DNA of 64,000 bases, from NCBI GenBank assembly GCA_041665465.1, contig JBAYIU010000001.1, positions 930,001 to 994,000 of the forward strand. The letters run 5' to 3'. Positions 1-8,014 of this stretch are shown in pieces; position 1 is the stretch's first letter, and each line of letters opens with the position of its first letter. This stretch comes from JACRPH01 sp041665465 (GTDB lineage Archaea; Nanobdellota; Nanobdellia; Woesearchaeales; GW2011-AR9). Under the pieces are notes generated by a model. The model saw only the letters and a program-made list of their open reading frames with translations, did no database searches and was not told the DNA's origin. Both the position numbers and the translations under genes were made by a program.

Positions 1-50
1 AAGATAAAACACAATTTCTTTGAAACAATGGGGTCGGCATTTAAGTAAAT

Positions 51-200
51 TTAACTTTTTATTTTTTTATTTACAGTTCCTTTAGGTACTAAAAAGAAAA
101 GAAAGAACAGGAAAAATAAGAACCAAATTGTTTGTGGCGGATTTATGAATGCTAAAAACGCCAGGAAGGATAAGAATGCTAAAGGGTTGTATTTTTCCAT
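51..200 (-). CDS. Small hydrophobic protein, 49 aa
   Basis: A 49-residue frame read from ATG at 200. The start is supported by a Shine-Dalgarno-like AGGAGAG just upstream and a TATA-like TTATAAATT about 30 nt away. Residues 7-38 are almost entirely hydrophobic (rich in Phe and Leu, with a PP turn near residue 21), followed by a short Lys-rich tail ending in KKIKS. It is probably a small integral membrane protein with one hairpin or one long membrane segment. The opening MEKYNPLAFLSF resembles small archaeal and bacterial membrane proteins of unknown role. It is transcribed away from the neighbouring cutA gene's 3' end. Function not known. Confidence 0.6.
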   Translation of the reverse strand: MEKYNPLAFLSFLAFLAFINPPQTIWFLFFLFFLFFLVPKGTVNKKIKS

Positions 201-263
201 AATCTCTCCTACAAATAAGTAATTTATAACACTTTTTGTGAGTTGAGTAGGTAGGCCAAGACA

Positions 264-572
264 TTACTTAGTCTCGGATTTTACCCAGGCTTCAAACTCC
301 TCATTTGCTTCTGCATTAATCTTTATAATGCAAGGGGTTTCATAAGAATGATTTTTCTTAACCTCAGACTTCACTTTTTCCCAATTATCTTTTTTGGTTT
401 TACAAATAGAAACAATTTCTTCAGAGCTATCAATTTTACCTTTCCACCAAAAAAAACTTTGAACTGGGAAAAAGTTTGCACAGGAAATAAGCTTTTTTTG
501 AAGCAAATGAGTAACAACTTTCTTGGCCTCTTCCATATTCGGATAAGTTATGTAGACTATTATTAATTCCAT
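264..572 (-). CDS. cutA: CutA1-family divalent cation tolerance protein
   Basis: A 102-residue protein matching the whole CutA1 family, a small ferredoxin-like trimer linked to copper and other divalent metal tolerance. Seen directly: the N-terminal strand MELIIVYITYPN, the segment KKLISCANFFPVQSFFWWKG, in which Cys and the WWKG motif are family hallmarks, and the C-terminal HSYETPCIIKI strand. The ATG at 572 is chosen because family members start right at this first strand and an ATATTTAAATT TATA element lies about 25 nt upstream. The upstream in-frame extension would add 24 unrelated residues. Stand-alone gene. Confidence 0.9.
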   Translation of the reverse strand: MELIIVYITYPNMEEAKKVVTHLLQKKLISCANFFPVQSFFWWKGKIDSSEEIVSICKTKKDNWEKVKSEVKKNHSYETPCIIKINAEANEEFEAWVKSETK

Positions 573-660
573 ATTTTTAGGATGCTTTGCTAATTTAAAT
601 ATCTTGCGATAAGCAAAATAAATCCTGGAGGAATTATCCCGCAAATTGAATGGAACGATG

Positions 661-672
661 TTATGTCTTCCG
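661..672 (+). repeat. Copy of a degenerate intergenic repeat
   Basis: TTATGTCTTCCG sits in the gap between cutA and the next gene. The same phrase recurs at 4620-4632, and related forms occur near 2810, 3993 and 5385, always between genes. Confidence 0.4.
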
Positions 673-783
673 TTAGGGCAAAATTCTTCTCATTTTGAGT
701 TCAGGATCCCAAAGCTAGCTATTACTGTGAAGTGGTAATTTTTCGAAAAGTTTATAAATCTCCGTTTAATATATTATAAACCT

Positions 784-1362
784 ATGAGATATCTCCTTTA
801 CTATCCTATGATTCACATACCCAATATGGATTTTATAATTAGCATGCTGGGGCCTAAAGCAGGAGCTGAAGCAAGGCTAGGACATGGAATTGAATTGCTT
901 GAAAGACAGCAGGCAAAGGCAGACGATTTATGGGATCTTTTCTCTAATTATCTCTCGGGCCAGCCCCAATTTGACAGAATTTATGGTGAGGGTGTTTATG
1001 ATAGAAGGGTTGACTTCAAATTCGCTAGAAGGCCTGGAATGCAGAACTGTCTCGCAGATTTATCTGATACCCACGCACCTTTTGAGAAGACAGAGAGTGA
1101 AACTTTAATCAGAACACTAGTAAGATTACGCTATCCTAATGCAAGGCTAAAAGGGATAAATCGATTAGGTGATTATGTTAGAGAAGAATATGTTGCACAA
1201 AATATTGATGCCACTTTGAAAGATGGTGAAAGAGGTTTATTGCTCTTTGGGGCAATGCACCTTAGTGAGATTGGCAATGTACTGCAGAGACTACCCGATA
1301 CTCAACTTGAGATTTATCCTGTTGGGGATGATATTGAAATTATAAATGCAAAATATGATTAA
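784..1362 (+). CDS. Hypothetical protein, possibly TraB/PrgY-like
   Basis: A 192-residue protein with no signal peptide. The C-terminal segment GLLLFGAMHLSEIGNVLQRL (about residues 150-170) resembles the hydrophobic strand plus H-containing loop of TraB/PrgY and ChaN-like proteins, but the family's second motif is not clear, so this is a weak suggestion. A TATA box TTTATAAAT lies about 30 nt upstream of ATG 784, consistent with a leaderless transcript. The next gene starts 17 nt after its stop, so the two may be co-transcribed. No firm function. Confidence 0.6.
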   Translation: MRYLLYYPMIHIPNMDFIISMLGPKAGAEARLGHGIELLERQQAKADDLWDLFSNYLSGQPQFDRIYGEGVYDRRVDFKFARRPGMQNCLADLSDTHAPFEKTESETLIRTLVRLRYPNARLKGINRLGDYVREEYVAQNIDATLKDGERGLLLFGAMHLSEIGNVLQRLPDTQLEIYPVGDDIEIINAKYD

Positions 1363-1379
1363 TTTTACTTTAATATAAT

Positions 1380-1910
1380 ATGGATCCGCAACATAATAAC
1401 AAAGATTTAATGGAATTAATTAAAACTGCAGAAGATACTGTTCAAGTTTATGATGATGATATTAAATCTGGTACTGCACACTTGTACTCCGAAGGGTTTG
1501 GGTCTTGTATAGGAATATTATTCTTGGATCGTGATATGACCAAAGGGACAGAGGGCCATTTGAGTATCAATACAGACCCCTGGCAATGTTTTCACGGGTA
1601 TGTTGATTCACTCCCGGGAATTGGACCAAGACGGGTAGAGAGATTAAGTGATATTTATCCTAATCCCGCGGGTGTAAAGGCGGTGCAGATATATGATAAA
1701 AATGGTTACACTTGGCATCCTAAGGACACTAAGAGAATGTTAGCTAAATTGAACTTTACCGATTTTGGGGTGTATGTTATAGAAAGTCCGAGTGATAAAG
1801 TTCATTATAAGAAGATAGCACTTGCAGTTAAGACTGGCTTAGTGCACATAGATCATCCTTTAATTCCAGATCTAATAACTTTCTCAATTTTCGATGTACC
1901 TCCCTACTAA
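1380..1910 (+). CDS. CheD-like putative glutamine deamidase
   Basis: A 176-residue protein. Residues 37-43 read SEGFGSC and residue 60 is His in EGHLS. In Thermotoga CheD the catalytic Thr21, Cys27 and His44 have spacings of 6 and 17; here Ser37, Cys43 and His60 have exactly those spacings, with the same GSC turn. CheD deamidates receptor glutamines and acts with CheC in chemotaxis. No chemotaxis gene is present in this window, so the substrate is unknown. The C-terminal half matches nothing I recognise. It follows the previous gene closely (17 nt). The fold assignment is inference from motif spacing, not from overall similarity. Confidence 0.6.
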   Translation: MDPQHNNKDLMELIKTAEDTVQVYDDDIKSGTAHLYSEGFGSCIGILFLDRDMTKGTEGHLSINTDPWQCFHGYVDSLPGIGPRRVERLSDIYPNPAGVKAVQIYDKNGYTWHPKDTKRMLAKLNFTDFGVYVIESPSDKVHYKKIALAVKTGLVHIDHPLIPDLITFSIFDVPPY

Positions 1911-1968
1911 TCTCTTTAAAGTAGTTACGGCGAGAGGATTTTTAAAGTATTATCCTATTTCTATTATT

Positions 1969-2766
1969 ATGGAAGAGTCAGAATTATTGAAATTAATGCA
2001 AGAAGTTGCAGAAGAGGAGGGAATTACAATAGAAGCAGTTCTTGAAAGGATGGAAAGAAATGCAAAATTATTTGAGACTCCATTAGCACCCTCCGGCAGA
2101 TTATCTTATGTCGAAGGTTTGATAATTAATGGTACAATTGGACCGAATCAAGCAGATATGATTATAAGAAAGAATCATATTCTTCAAGATGAAATTAGTG
2201 AATTAGCAGAAGAATCAAAGCGAACTTTATCTGAACGATATGGAATTGAAATTCCAGATTACACTCTACAATTTTACTCTACCTTAAATCCAAACGGCCC
2301 AAACGTTGGAAAAGGATTAACCAGTTGGGTAGATAGAACCTTGACTCTTCCTACAGAAGGATTGATACAAATTCCTATATTTATTGCTCATGAACAAGCA
2401 CACGCTTATCACATGGAAGAAAGTGAAATTTTTAGAAGACTAAAAGCAGTCTACGACCCAGAGAATCCCTCTAAATACGAAGAGATTAGACAAGCAGGAC
2501 ATTTTGTGATTGAAGGATGGGCATCATTTTTTTCTGGGTTATATGCTAAAACCAGAGATGAAAGAATAGGTGTAAATTTGTATCAAAGACATCTTGAAGA
2601 AATGAATGGATTTGCACATCTCCTAGATATTGCTAATAGAACTGATAGAAGAAGGTATTATGAAGGACATAAAATTTTTGAAGGAATATTTGAAAAACAT
2701 GGGTTAGAAGGTGCTAAGATTGCAGCGAATACTCTGATTACAGACGAACAATTAAGAAGATTCTGA
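1969..2766 (+). CDS. Putative HExxH zinc metalloprotease
   Basis: A 265-residue protein with the zinc-protease motif HEQAH at residues 141-145 and a candidate third ligand Glu182 in FVIEGWASFF, the spacing and context of a gluzincin. The N-terminal half is charged and helical. No signal peptide is visible, so it is probably cytoplasmic. The ATG at 1969 is chosen over an upstream ATG because a TTTTTAAAG TATA element lies about 30 nt before it, and the upstream extension overlaps the end of the previous gene and adds unrelated residues. Substrate unknown. The active-site motif is clear, the family less so. Confidence 0.7.
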   Translation: MEESELLKLMQEVAEEEGITIEAVLERMERNAKLFETPLAPSGRLSYVEGLIINGTIGPNQADMIIRKNHILQDEISELAEESKRTLSERYGIEIPDYTLQFYSTLNPNGPNVGKGLTSWVDRTLTLPTEGLIQIPIFIAHEQAHAYHMEESEIFRRLKAVYDPENPSKYEEIRQAGHFVIEGWASFFSGLYAKTRDERIGVNLYQRHLEEMNGFAHLLDIANRTDRRRYYEGHKIFEGIFEKHGLEGAKIAANTLITDEQLRRF

Positions 2767-2837
2767 AATCTCTTACTTTTAAGCATTCTAAAAAATTGCA
2801 ATTAATTGTGGTTATGTTCTCTCAACTTTATGTCTGG

Positions 2838-2858
2838 GTCGGAGCGTAGCGGAGAAGT
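2838..2858 (+). repeat. Intergenic repeat copy, GTCGGAGCG type
   Basis: GTCGGAGCGTAGCGGAGAAG occurs between convergent genes. A close relative, GTCGGAGCGTTAGCAGAGAA, is at 4021-4040. Both are preceded within 40 nt by an AATT-GTTATGTT stretch (2803-2818, 3990-4003). Confidence 0.5.
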
Positions 2859-2904
2859 CACGAAGGTATTAAATCTTTTTTAATCCATATGTTAAAGTAA
2901 AGTG

Positions 2905-3615
2905 TTACTTTGCAATCTTCCATTGATCAAGAAAAAATTCTCTAAGTTGATTAGAAATTGTTTCACTTTCAATCTTTATAGCGGTGGGAGATTCAATCCA
3001 AGAAAGGATTATTACTATATTTCTAAATATAGTTATCCCCTGAGGTAAATTAAACTCCGTGTACTTTAATTTTAACTTTGTATGTTTCTCTTTGATGTAA
3101 TGTTTCATGTTTTTAAGCAATCGTACATCCATCTTTTTCTCTTTTCGTCTTACTGCTAGATTCTTAAAGAAAAGATTTGCAGCACTATTCTTATTCTCTT
3201 CATTTATAGAAAATATAAAATATTGCTCATTAGCTTTTGCTTCTTTAATAAGATTAGTAAATAAAGAGAAAAGAGCTTTTTGACCCTCAAACATCTCTAC
3301 ACTTTGTTTAGTGGAAAGTTTTTGTTTTAATAGTAATTGTGGAAGAATCTCTTCAATCTTTTTCTTTTTCTCATCAATGTAATTAAGTAATGTTTTTGGA
3401 TCAGATGCTTGGTAATGTTTTATTTTACCTATCTTCACATATGAAACCAAACCTCTATTGATGAGTTTATCTAATATTTCATAGATTTTAGAAGAGGGAA
3501 TTCCTGTTTTTTTCACAATTGCACCAATTTTTGATGATCCTAATTCAAGAAGCGCAGTATAACAAATACTCTCTCTTTTGTTTAATCCTAGTTCTTGTAG
3601 CGTTTCTTCAATCAT
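2905..3615 (-). CDS. TrmB-family transcriptional regulator
   Basis: A 236-residue regulator. The N-terminal winged helix (residues 1-75) is typical of TrmB: LGLNKRESICYTALLELG, then the recognition segment TGIPSSKIYEILDKLINRGL and the wing with YVKIGKIKHYQASDP. A coiled-coil linker (about 75-105) follows, then a PLD-like effector-binding domain with EGQKALFSLFTNL. TrmB proteins are archaeal regulators, often responding to sugars. TTTTATATAAAAT lies about 30 nt upstream of the start. No transporter or sugar gene is adjacent, so the target is unknown. One of four TrmB-type genes in the window. Confidence 0.88.
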   Translation of the reverse strand: MIEETLQELGLNKRESICYTALLELGSSKIGAIVKKTGIPSSKIYEILDKLINRGLVSYVKIGKIKHYQASDPKTLLNYIDEKKKKIEEILPQLLLKQKLSTKQSVEMFEGQKALFSLFTNLIKEAKANEQYFIFSINEENKNSAANLFFKNLAVRRKEKKMDVRLLKNMKHYIKEKHTKLKLKYTEFNLPQGITIFRNIVIILSWIESPTAIKIESETISNQLREFFLDQWKIAK

Positions 3616-3733
3616 AATGGTTCAAATAACGGGATTTTATATAAAACTTTCTAGAAACTACCCCTTTTTGGGGTAGATATATTTTATGGTGTCTGAGAAA
3701 ATCTTTATTTCTATAAAATTGGAGGCATAAAAA

Positions 3734-3946
3734 ATGGACGAACAAAAAATGAGATATCATCTACAAAGATTGAAATGCGGAGAAATTTATTGGGACAGTA
3801 AACATAATGAGAAAGTAGAATTTGGATACATGGGACAAACTGGACTTGCTATTGTTTACGAGCCCGGTGATTCGGGAGGAGGCATGCAAAGTTCTTGGGG
3901 AATTGACCCTGATAACTTGGAGAAGATAGTTAGAACAACCCACTAG
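3734..3946 (+). CDS. Small acidic hypothetical protein, 70 aa
   Basis: A 70-residue protein starting MDEQKMRYHLQRLK, with a Shine-Dalgarno-like TTGGAGG eight to ten nt upstream. The middle (VEFGYMGQTGLAIVYEPGDSGGGM) looks like a small beta-rich domain with a Gly-rich turn. It is transcribed away from the TrmB gene, whose promoter region it shares, so TrmB control is possible but unproven. Not a recognised family. Confidence 0.6.
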   Translation: MDEQKMRYHLQRLKCGEIYWDSKHNEKVEFGYMGQTGLAIVYEPGDSGGGMQSSWGIDPDNLEKIVRTTH

Positions 3947-3986
3947 ATAAAAAGTAAGAAGCTTTACTAGTGTCCTTTTGATTAAG

Positions 3987-4042
3987 TATAATTAGTGTTA
4001 TGTTTCCTTTGCTTGCAAAGGTCGGAGCGTTAGCAGAGAAGT
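3987..4042 (+). repeat. Intergenic repeat copy (two-part)
   Basis: ATAATTAGTGTTATGTTTCC followed by GTCGGAGCGTTAGCAGAGAA, lying between convergent 3' ends. The same two parts in the same order are at 2801-2858. Confidence 0.5.
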
Positions 4043-4062
4043 TCAAAGAATATTTTCATTTT

Positions 4063-4536
4063 TTATAAGTTGATTTCCTGCCTTGGATTGTCTGGAAAAT
4101 TAATTTGATCAAACCAAACAATTTTAGTAGCTTTAACCACATATAATTTAGAGCCAGCTCCTCCTTCTTTTAATCTATCCAAATTTATATGATTAATAGC
4201 TAACTTCCACTTTGCTACGAAGTTATTAAACACCTCTGTTAGAGAAAATCCACTAACTTCTTTTGCTACACCTTCGAAAGATAAGCCTTGAACCTTTTGT
4301 CCCAATTTTTCCAAAGGATAATGGGGAGTTATGGAACAGGCCACTTTTGGATTATTTTTTAATTCATTAATATGTCTACTGGTCTGTCCAGAGATAAAAT
4401 AGAAATTAAAATCCTTATCAAAAGTATACCAACAATTGATAATCCACGGCTGATCTTTTTTTACAGTAGCTAATTGCATCAATTTGCCTTTTTTAAGATA
4501 TTCTCTTACATAGTTTAGTATTTCATTTTCTAGCAT
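4063..4536 (-). CDS. FMN-binding split-barrel (pyridoxamine 5'-phosphate oxidase-like) protein
   Basis: A 157-residue protein with the fold pattern of the PNPOx-like FMN-binding family: a helical start, then GKLMQLATVKKDQPWIINCW, DFNFYFISGQTSRHINELKNN and PKVACSITPHYP. These are the strands and helix that hold flavin phosphate in this family. It is shorter than true PdxH and lacks its C-terminal motif, so it is more likely a general flavin- or heme-binding reductase than a vitamin B6 enzyme. No operon partner. A TATA-like run of TTTATAAATAATT lies upstream on the same strand. Confidence 0.8.
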   Translation of the reverse strand: MLENEILNYVREYLKKGKLMQLATVKKDQPWIINCWYTFDKDFNFYFISGQTSRHINELKNNPKVACSITPHYPLEKLGQKVQGLSFEGVAKEVSGFSLTEVFNNFVAKWKLAINHINLDRLKEGGAGSKLYVVKATKIVWFDQINFPDNPRQEINL

Positions 4537-4609
4537 CTTATTTATACAAGTGAAGACTATATTTATAAATAATTTGTTTTGCTTTTAGAAAATATTCTTC
4601 GAATTGAGC

Positions 4610-4634
4610 TTAATTGGAGTTATGTCTTCCGAGC
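4610..4634 (+). repeat. Intergenic repeat copy
   Basis: TTAATTGGAGTTATGTCTTC plus CGAGC, matching the opening part of the copies near 2803 and 3989 and the TTATGTCTTCCG phrase at 661. It lies in the 227-nt gap between divergent genes. Confidence 0.45.
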
Positions 4635-4763
4635 AAAGCGAGCAATCAAATAAGTGTATCTAGGGCTTTGATGTTTTTTGGCTCGGTTTTAATCTAATTT
4701 GTTTCTATAAAGTAGTTACAAAATGGAAAGATTTATAAATATCTCCTAATTGTCCATTTCCAA

Positions 4764-5336
4764 ATGTCAACATTAAATCAAGCATTAGCTATGGGTTATG
4801 AAAGAGCTTTTAATGAAATTAAGATAGCTGAATTTGCAAGACAAATGGGTCTTCCTACAAATGCACTAGATCCTGTTTTGCAAAAACAATTAAAACTTTC
4901 GGAGTACTTGATTCAAGTTGCAGCCAATAGGAATGCACGGGGTCTTGGAACTGAAATAACTTATGGGGTATTAGATGATTTAATAGGAGAGTTAGGTAGT
5001 CTTGGAGAAGGAGTTCCAGAAGGAGCATCATCAGGTTTAGCCGAAGCATTGAAAGGTAGAGTCGGCGCGAGAGTGAAATTCTATCAAGAGTTACTGGATT
5101 TACCTGAAAACTATGGTACCTGGCAAGAACTTTTTAGAGCAAAATATGAGGATGGTACCGGATATAGGCAAGCAGTAGATGTATTAACTATTTCTGAAAG
5201 AAAGATTATTGAGTTTGAAGATGAAGTTTTAAGGCTAAGTAATGCTCCTGCTGAAGCTGTAGCTAAAAGACCAATTAGTAAAAGTGTCTATGCTGCTGCA
5301 TATGCAAGAAGGCAGATTGCGCAAACGGCTTTTTAG
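4764..5336 (+). CDS. Hypothetical helical protein, 190 aa
   Basis: A soluble-looking, mostly helical 190-residue protein, rich in Ala, Leu and Glu, with a short Gly-rich linker (LGEGVPEGASSG, about residues 80-92). No catalytic motif, signal peptide or membrane segment. A TTTATAAAT TATA element lies about 33 nt before ATG 4764, as for other genes in this zone. Not a family I recognise. It resembles the next gene only in style (orphan, own promoter, flanked by repeats). Confidence 0.6.
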   Translation: MSTLNQALAMGYERAFNEIKIAEFARQMGLPTNALDPVLQKQLKLSEYLIQVAANRNARGLGTEITYGVLDDLIGELGSLGEGVPEGASSGLAEALKGRVGARVKFYQELLDLPENYGTWQELFRAKYEDGTGYRQAVDVLTISERKIIEFEDEVLRLSNAPAEAVAKRPISKSVYAAAYARRQIAQTAF

Positions 5337-5380
5337 TAAAGCCAAAGCTCCTTCTATTTTTAGGACTTCAAGTTTATTGA

Positions 5381-5460
5381 GTATAATTGGTGTTAAGTAG
5401 CCCCGAACTTTATGTGGGGGTGCGAGACGTCAGTCGAGCAAGTATGACGTAGGGAGCCAC
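5381..5460 (+). repeat. Divergent intergenic repeat copy with inverted segment
   Basis: GTATAATTGGTGTTAAG begins like the copies at 2801 and 3987. It is followed by AACTTTATGTGGGGGTGCGA, comparable to AACTTTATGTCTGGGTCGGA at 2824. Inside, GACGTCAGTC and a later TATGACGTA give short inverted matches. G+C is higher than in the surroundings. Confidence 0.35.
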
Positions 5461-5583
5461 ATTCTAACACTTCCTCTACAGGGTAAAGTGTAAGCAATGA
5501 AATAGCATTCTTTTGTTTAGTAACTACTTAAGAGAAGTAAATCCTCGGAAAGATTTATAAATGAGAATATATTTTATGGGTTT

Positions 5584-6234
5584 ATGACATATTTAGCTAG
5601 TTATGCTTCACTTTGGGATCAGGTTGCGAGCAATGATGGACGGAATTCCCCATTGGCAAAATTACCTCGTGCAAGAGAAGGTGATTTAGAGTTAGCAGTT
5701 AGAGGAACGTTTAATGGTATTACTGCCATGTTCAGATTTCATGAATTATCCGAAAAAGATTATTTAAGAAGTTTAGAGGATCCTTCTCTAAAGGAAGTTC
5801 TAACACATTATGGTTTTGAAGCAGGATGTGTCCAAGAAAAAGTTTCTGAATTTAGGGAATATTCAACCGGTAGAAAGATCATGAATAATGTATTATCTAG
5901 ATTGCTAGTTGGACCACTTTTTTTTGGGATCCAAGGAGTCTATTCTTTGAAAATGGTTCACCCAACTGCCGATGAGATTAAGAAAGCAAATGAAGAATTA
6001 AAAGGAAGATTTAGGGAAGCATCAAGAAGGGCAGGAAGTTTACAGAATATTAAAGCATTACAAACGGAATATCTAGAGAACATAAGGCTCGTTCCCAAGG
6101 TGGTTAGTTGTTGGGAGAGAAAGTTACTTTCTGGAAGGCCATATGCAGAATTAGGTGTTATTGGGTTAGCAACAACCGAAGCAAATCACCTTTTTCGAAC
6201 TTATATTGATGTGGTAGATAGATTACGCACTTAA
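5584..6234 (+). CDS. Hypothetical protein, 216 aa
   Basis: A 216-residue orphan with a mainly helical composition. One moderately hydrophobic stretch (LLVGPLFFGIQGVYSLKM, about residues 106-124) could be a buried helix or a peripheral membrane contact. A charged coiled-coil-like segment follows (about 130-165). A TTTATAAAT box about 30 nt upstream supports ATG 5584. No motif links it to a known family. Confidence 0.6.
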   Translation: MTYLASYASLWDQVASNDGRNSPLAKLPRAREGDLELAVRGTFNGITAMFRFHELSEKDYLRSLEDPSLKEVLTHYGFEAGCVQEKVSEFREYSTGRKIMNNVLSRLLVGPLFFGIQGVYSLKMVHPTADEIKKANEELKGRFREASRRAGSLQNIKALQTEYLENIRLVPKVVSCWERKLLSGRPYAELGVIGLATTEANHLFRTYIDVVDRLRT

Positions 6235-6632
6235 GAAGATGCTTAAGGAAAGAACGTTTGTTAATGATTTCGTACTAGAATATTGTAATTTTAATCTGTT
6301 GGCTCCCAGGTCGTATTCTGCATAAAATAATGTTAGTTACCTCCTTTCCTCGAAACGAGCCCGAAATTTTGGAGAAATTTTTGGATGCGAGTTTCAGAGT
6401 TGAAAGGGTCAAGCGACATTGTGAGCAACTAAATTTGAGGCAACCCCTAATTTACAAAGCGAACAAAGAGCGAAGAAGTCCGAATGTCAGCGGATGGTGG
6501 GAAACCATAATTTTATTAGTATTAAGAGAGGGCACTTTTAGTTTAGTTGGGGGCAGTTAGTTATTAGGTTCCCAATTAGGCGAAATTTAAGGTTTAGGCT
6601 CAGTTATTTCTTTTTTATCGTAAAGTTATTGT
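6235..6632. other. 398-nt stretch without a convincing gene
   Basis: A 76-codon frame at 6330-6560 has no ribosome site and no domain-like composition, so I do not call it. The stretch is more G+C-rich than nearby spacers and holds phrases such as GAGCGAAGAAGTCCGA that faintly echo the intergenic repeats. I found no SRP, RNase P or tRNA signature. Confidence 0.4.
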
Positions 6633-7109
6633 TCATTTTTGTTTTTCGGGAATGTTATATGCCTGAATTGCTTCAACATGCCAAATATGACGAAAAACAG
6701 TATCAAAAAATTCCCTAGCCCCAATAGCCCTTACTCTTTCTGGAATATCATTATCTATGTATACTGGTGTGCTACCCATAAAAGCATTTGCTCCATGCCG
6801 ATTTTCTTTCATAAATCCTGCAATAGTATAGAATCTCTCCTTAATATTCATTGATCCAACTAAGTACTGCAAATCCGTTCCTTGCGTTGGTGGACAGTCA
6901 TGCCGATAATCTCTAGAGTAATCAACTAAAAAAGGTGCACCTATTGGTTTAACCTTAAGAAGTAATATTTTCCCCAAACTTGTATCCCTTTTGGAAATTT
7001 GACCATTCATTTCAATCAATTCGGTTATGCCTTCAACCCTTTTGTTCCACCATTGTAGATATCTCTGGTTCCTTTCTTCTTGCAGTTCTTCCCATGTTTG
7101 TTTTTTCAT
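6633..7109 (-). CDS. Hypothetical protein, 158 aa
   Basis: A 158-residue protein beginning MKKQTWEELQEERNQ. ATG 7109 is preferred because TTATGGAGA just upstream is ribosome-site-like and the longer frame adds 41 residues that overlap the divergent regulator's promoter. It contains a helical start, a central stretch with DYSRDYRHDCPP and a C-terminal helix with REFFDTVFRHIWHVEAIQAY. The spaced His residues could bind metal, but no known motif is evident. Divergent from the TrmB gene at 7221, whose product may regulate it. Confidence 0.6.
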   Translation of the reverse strand: MKKQTWEELQEERNQRYLQWWNKRVEGITELIEMNGQISKRDTSLGKILLLKVKPIGAPFLVDYSRDYRHDCPPTQGTDLQYLVGSMNIKERFYTIAGFMKENRHGANAFMGSTPVYIDNDIPERVRAIGAREFFDTVFRHIWHVEAIQAYNIPEKQK

Positions 7110-7220
7110 TTTATTTTCTCCATAGCTTTTAACTACTAAGAGATAACTACCTACTCGTATATAAGTCTTTGTTGTATATTTAATAGACAACTTTATATAG
7201 TCTCTCTGCCTTTTAAGATT

Positions 7221-7961
7221 ATGGATAAACAAACTTTGACAAAACTTGGACTTTCAAACAGAGAAGCAGAAGCTTACTATAACTTACTTCATGTAGAAGA
7301 ATCTCTTGCATCTGAACTCTCAGATAAAACTCAAGAGTCAAGGACAAATACGTATGATACTCTAAATTCCTTGATAAAAAAAGGATTAGTCTCTTATGTT
7401 ATAAAGAATAATAAAAAATTCTTTATTGCAACACACCCCAAAAAACTTCTTGACTGGATTGAAATGAAAAAAGAAGAAGCAGAAAAAGAAGAAAAGATAG
7501 TAGAAAAAATGATTCCAGAATTGCTCCAATTGAGAATGCCTAAAGAAAAGAAGGTGGTTGTTGAAGTTTATGAAGGTAAAGAAGGAGTTAGGACAATGCT
7601 AAATGAAACCGTTCAATCTTCAAGAGAAACAAAAGAACTATTAATCTTTGGGGCGATTTCAGGGTATTTAAGAGATTTAGACCCAATCTATCATGAAAGA
7701 TACTTCAAGGAAAGAGCAAAATACAAAATAAAGACCAGGTACATCTTTATTGAAGGAGAAAAATACCCAAAATCTTTTAATGCCGAATATAAATTCCTGC
7801 CAAGCCATTATAAAAGTTTTGCAGCAACAGCGATTCATGGAGATGAAGTTTCGTTTTGGTTGCTAACAAAACCCGAGACAATCATACTTGTTAAAAACAA
7901 AGAATTTGCAGAGACCTACAGAAATAATTTTGAAGCTCTTTGGAAGTTAGCCAAAAAGTAA
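7221..7961 (+). CDS. TrmB-family transcriptional regulator
   Basis: A 246-residue regulator with the TrmB layout: winged helix at residues 1-75 (LGLSNREAEAYYNLL, then TYDTLNSLIKKGLVSYV and the KKFFIATHPKKLLDWIE wing), a charged coiled coil (about 78-105), and an effector domain introduced by VEVYEGKEGVRTMLNETV. The linker reads KKEEAEKEEKIVEKM, ideal for dimerisation. It is transcribed divergently from the hypothetical gene at 6633-7109, 111 nt apart, which is the usual arrangement for a local regulator and its target. Confidence 0.88.
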   Translation: MDKQTLTKLGLSNREAEAYYNLLHVEESLASELSDKTQESRTNTYDTLNSLIKKGLVSYVIKNNKKFFIATHPKKLLDWIEMKKEEAEKEEKIVEKMIPELLQLRMPKEKKVVVEVYEGKEGVRTMLNETVQSSRETKELLIFGAISGYLRDLDPIYHERYFKERAKYKIKTRYIFIEGEKYPKSFNAEYKFLPSHYKSFAATAIHGDEVSFWLLTKPETIILVKNKEFAETYRNNFEALWKLAKK

Positions 7962-8014
7962 TCGTTCGTCCGTGCCCTAAAAATTTATAAATCCATACTC
8001 ATTATACTGCGAGT

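Noticed and set aside
6330..6560. 76-codon frame, plus strand
   Set aside because: No ribosome site or TATA at a suitable distance, and protein composition unlike the neighbours.
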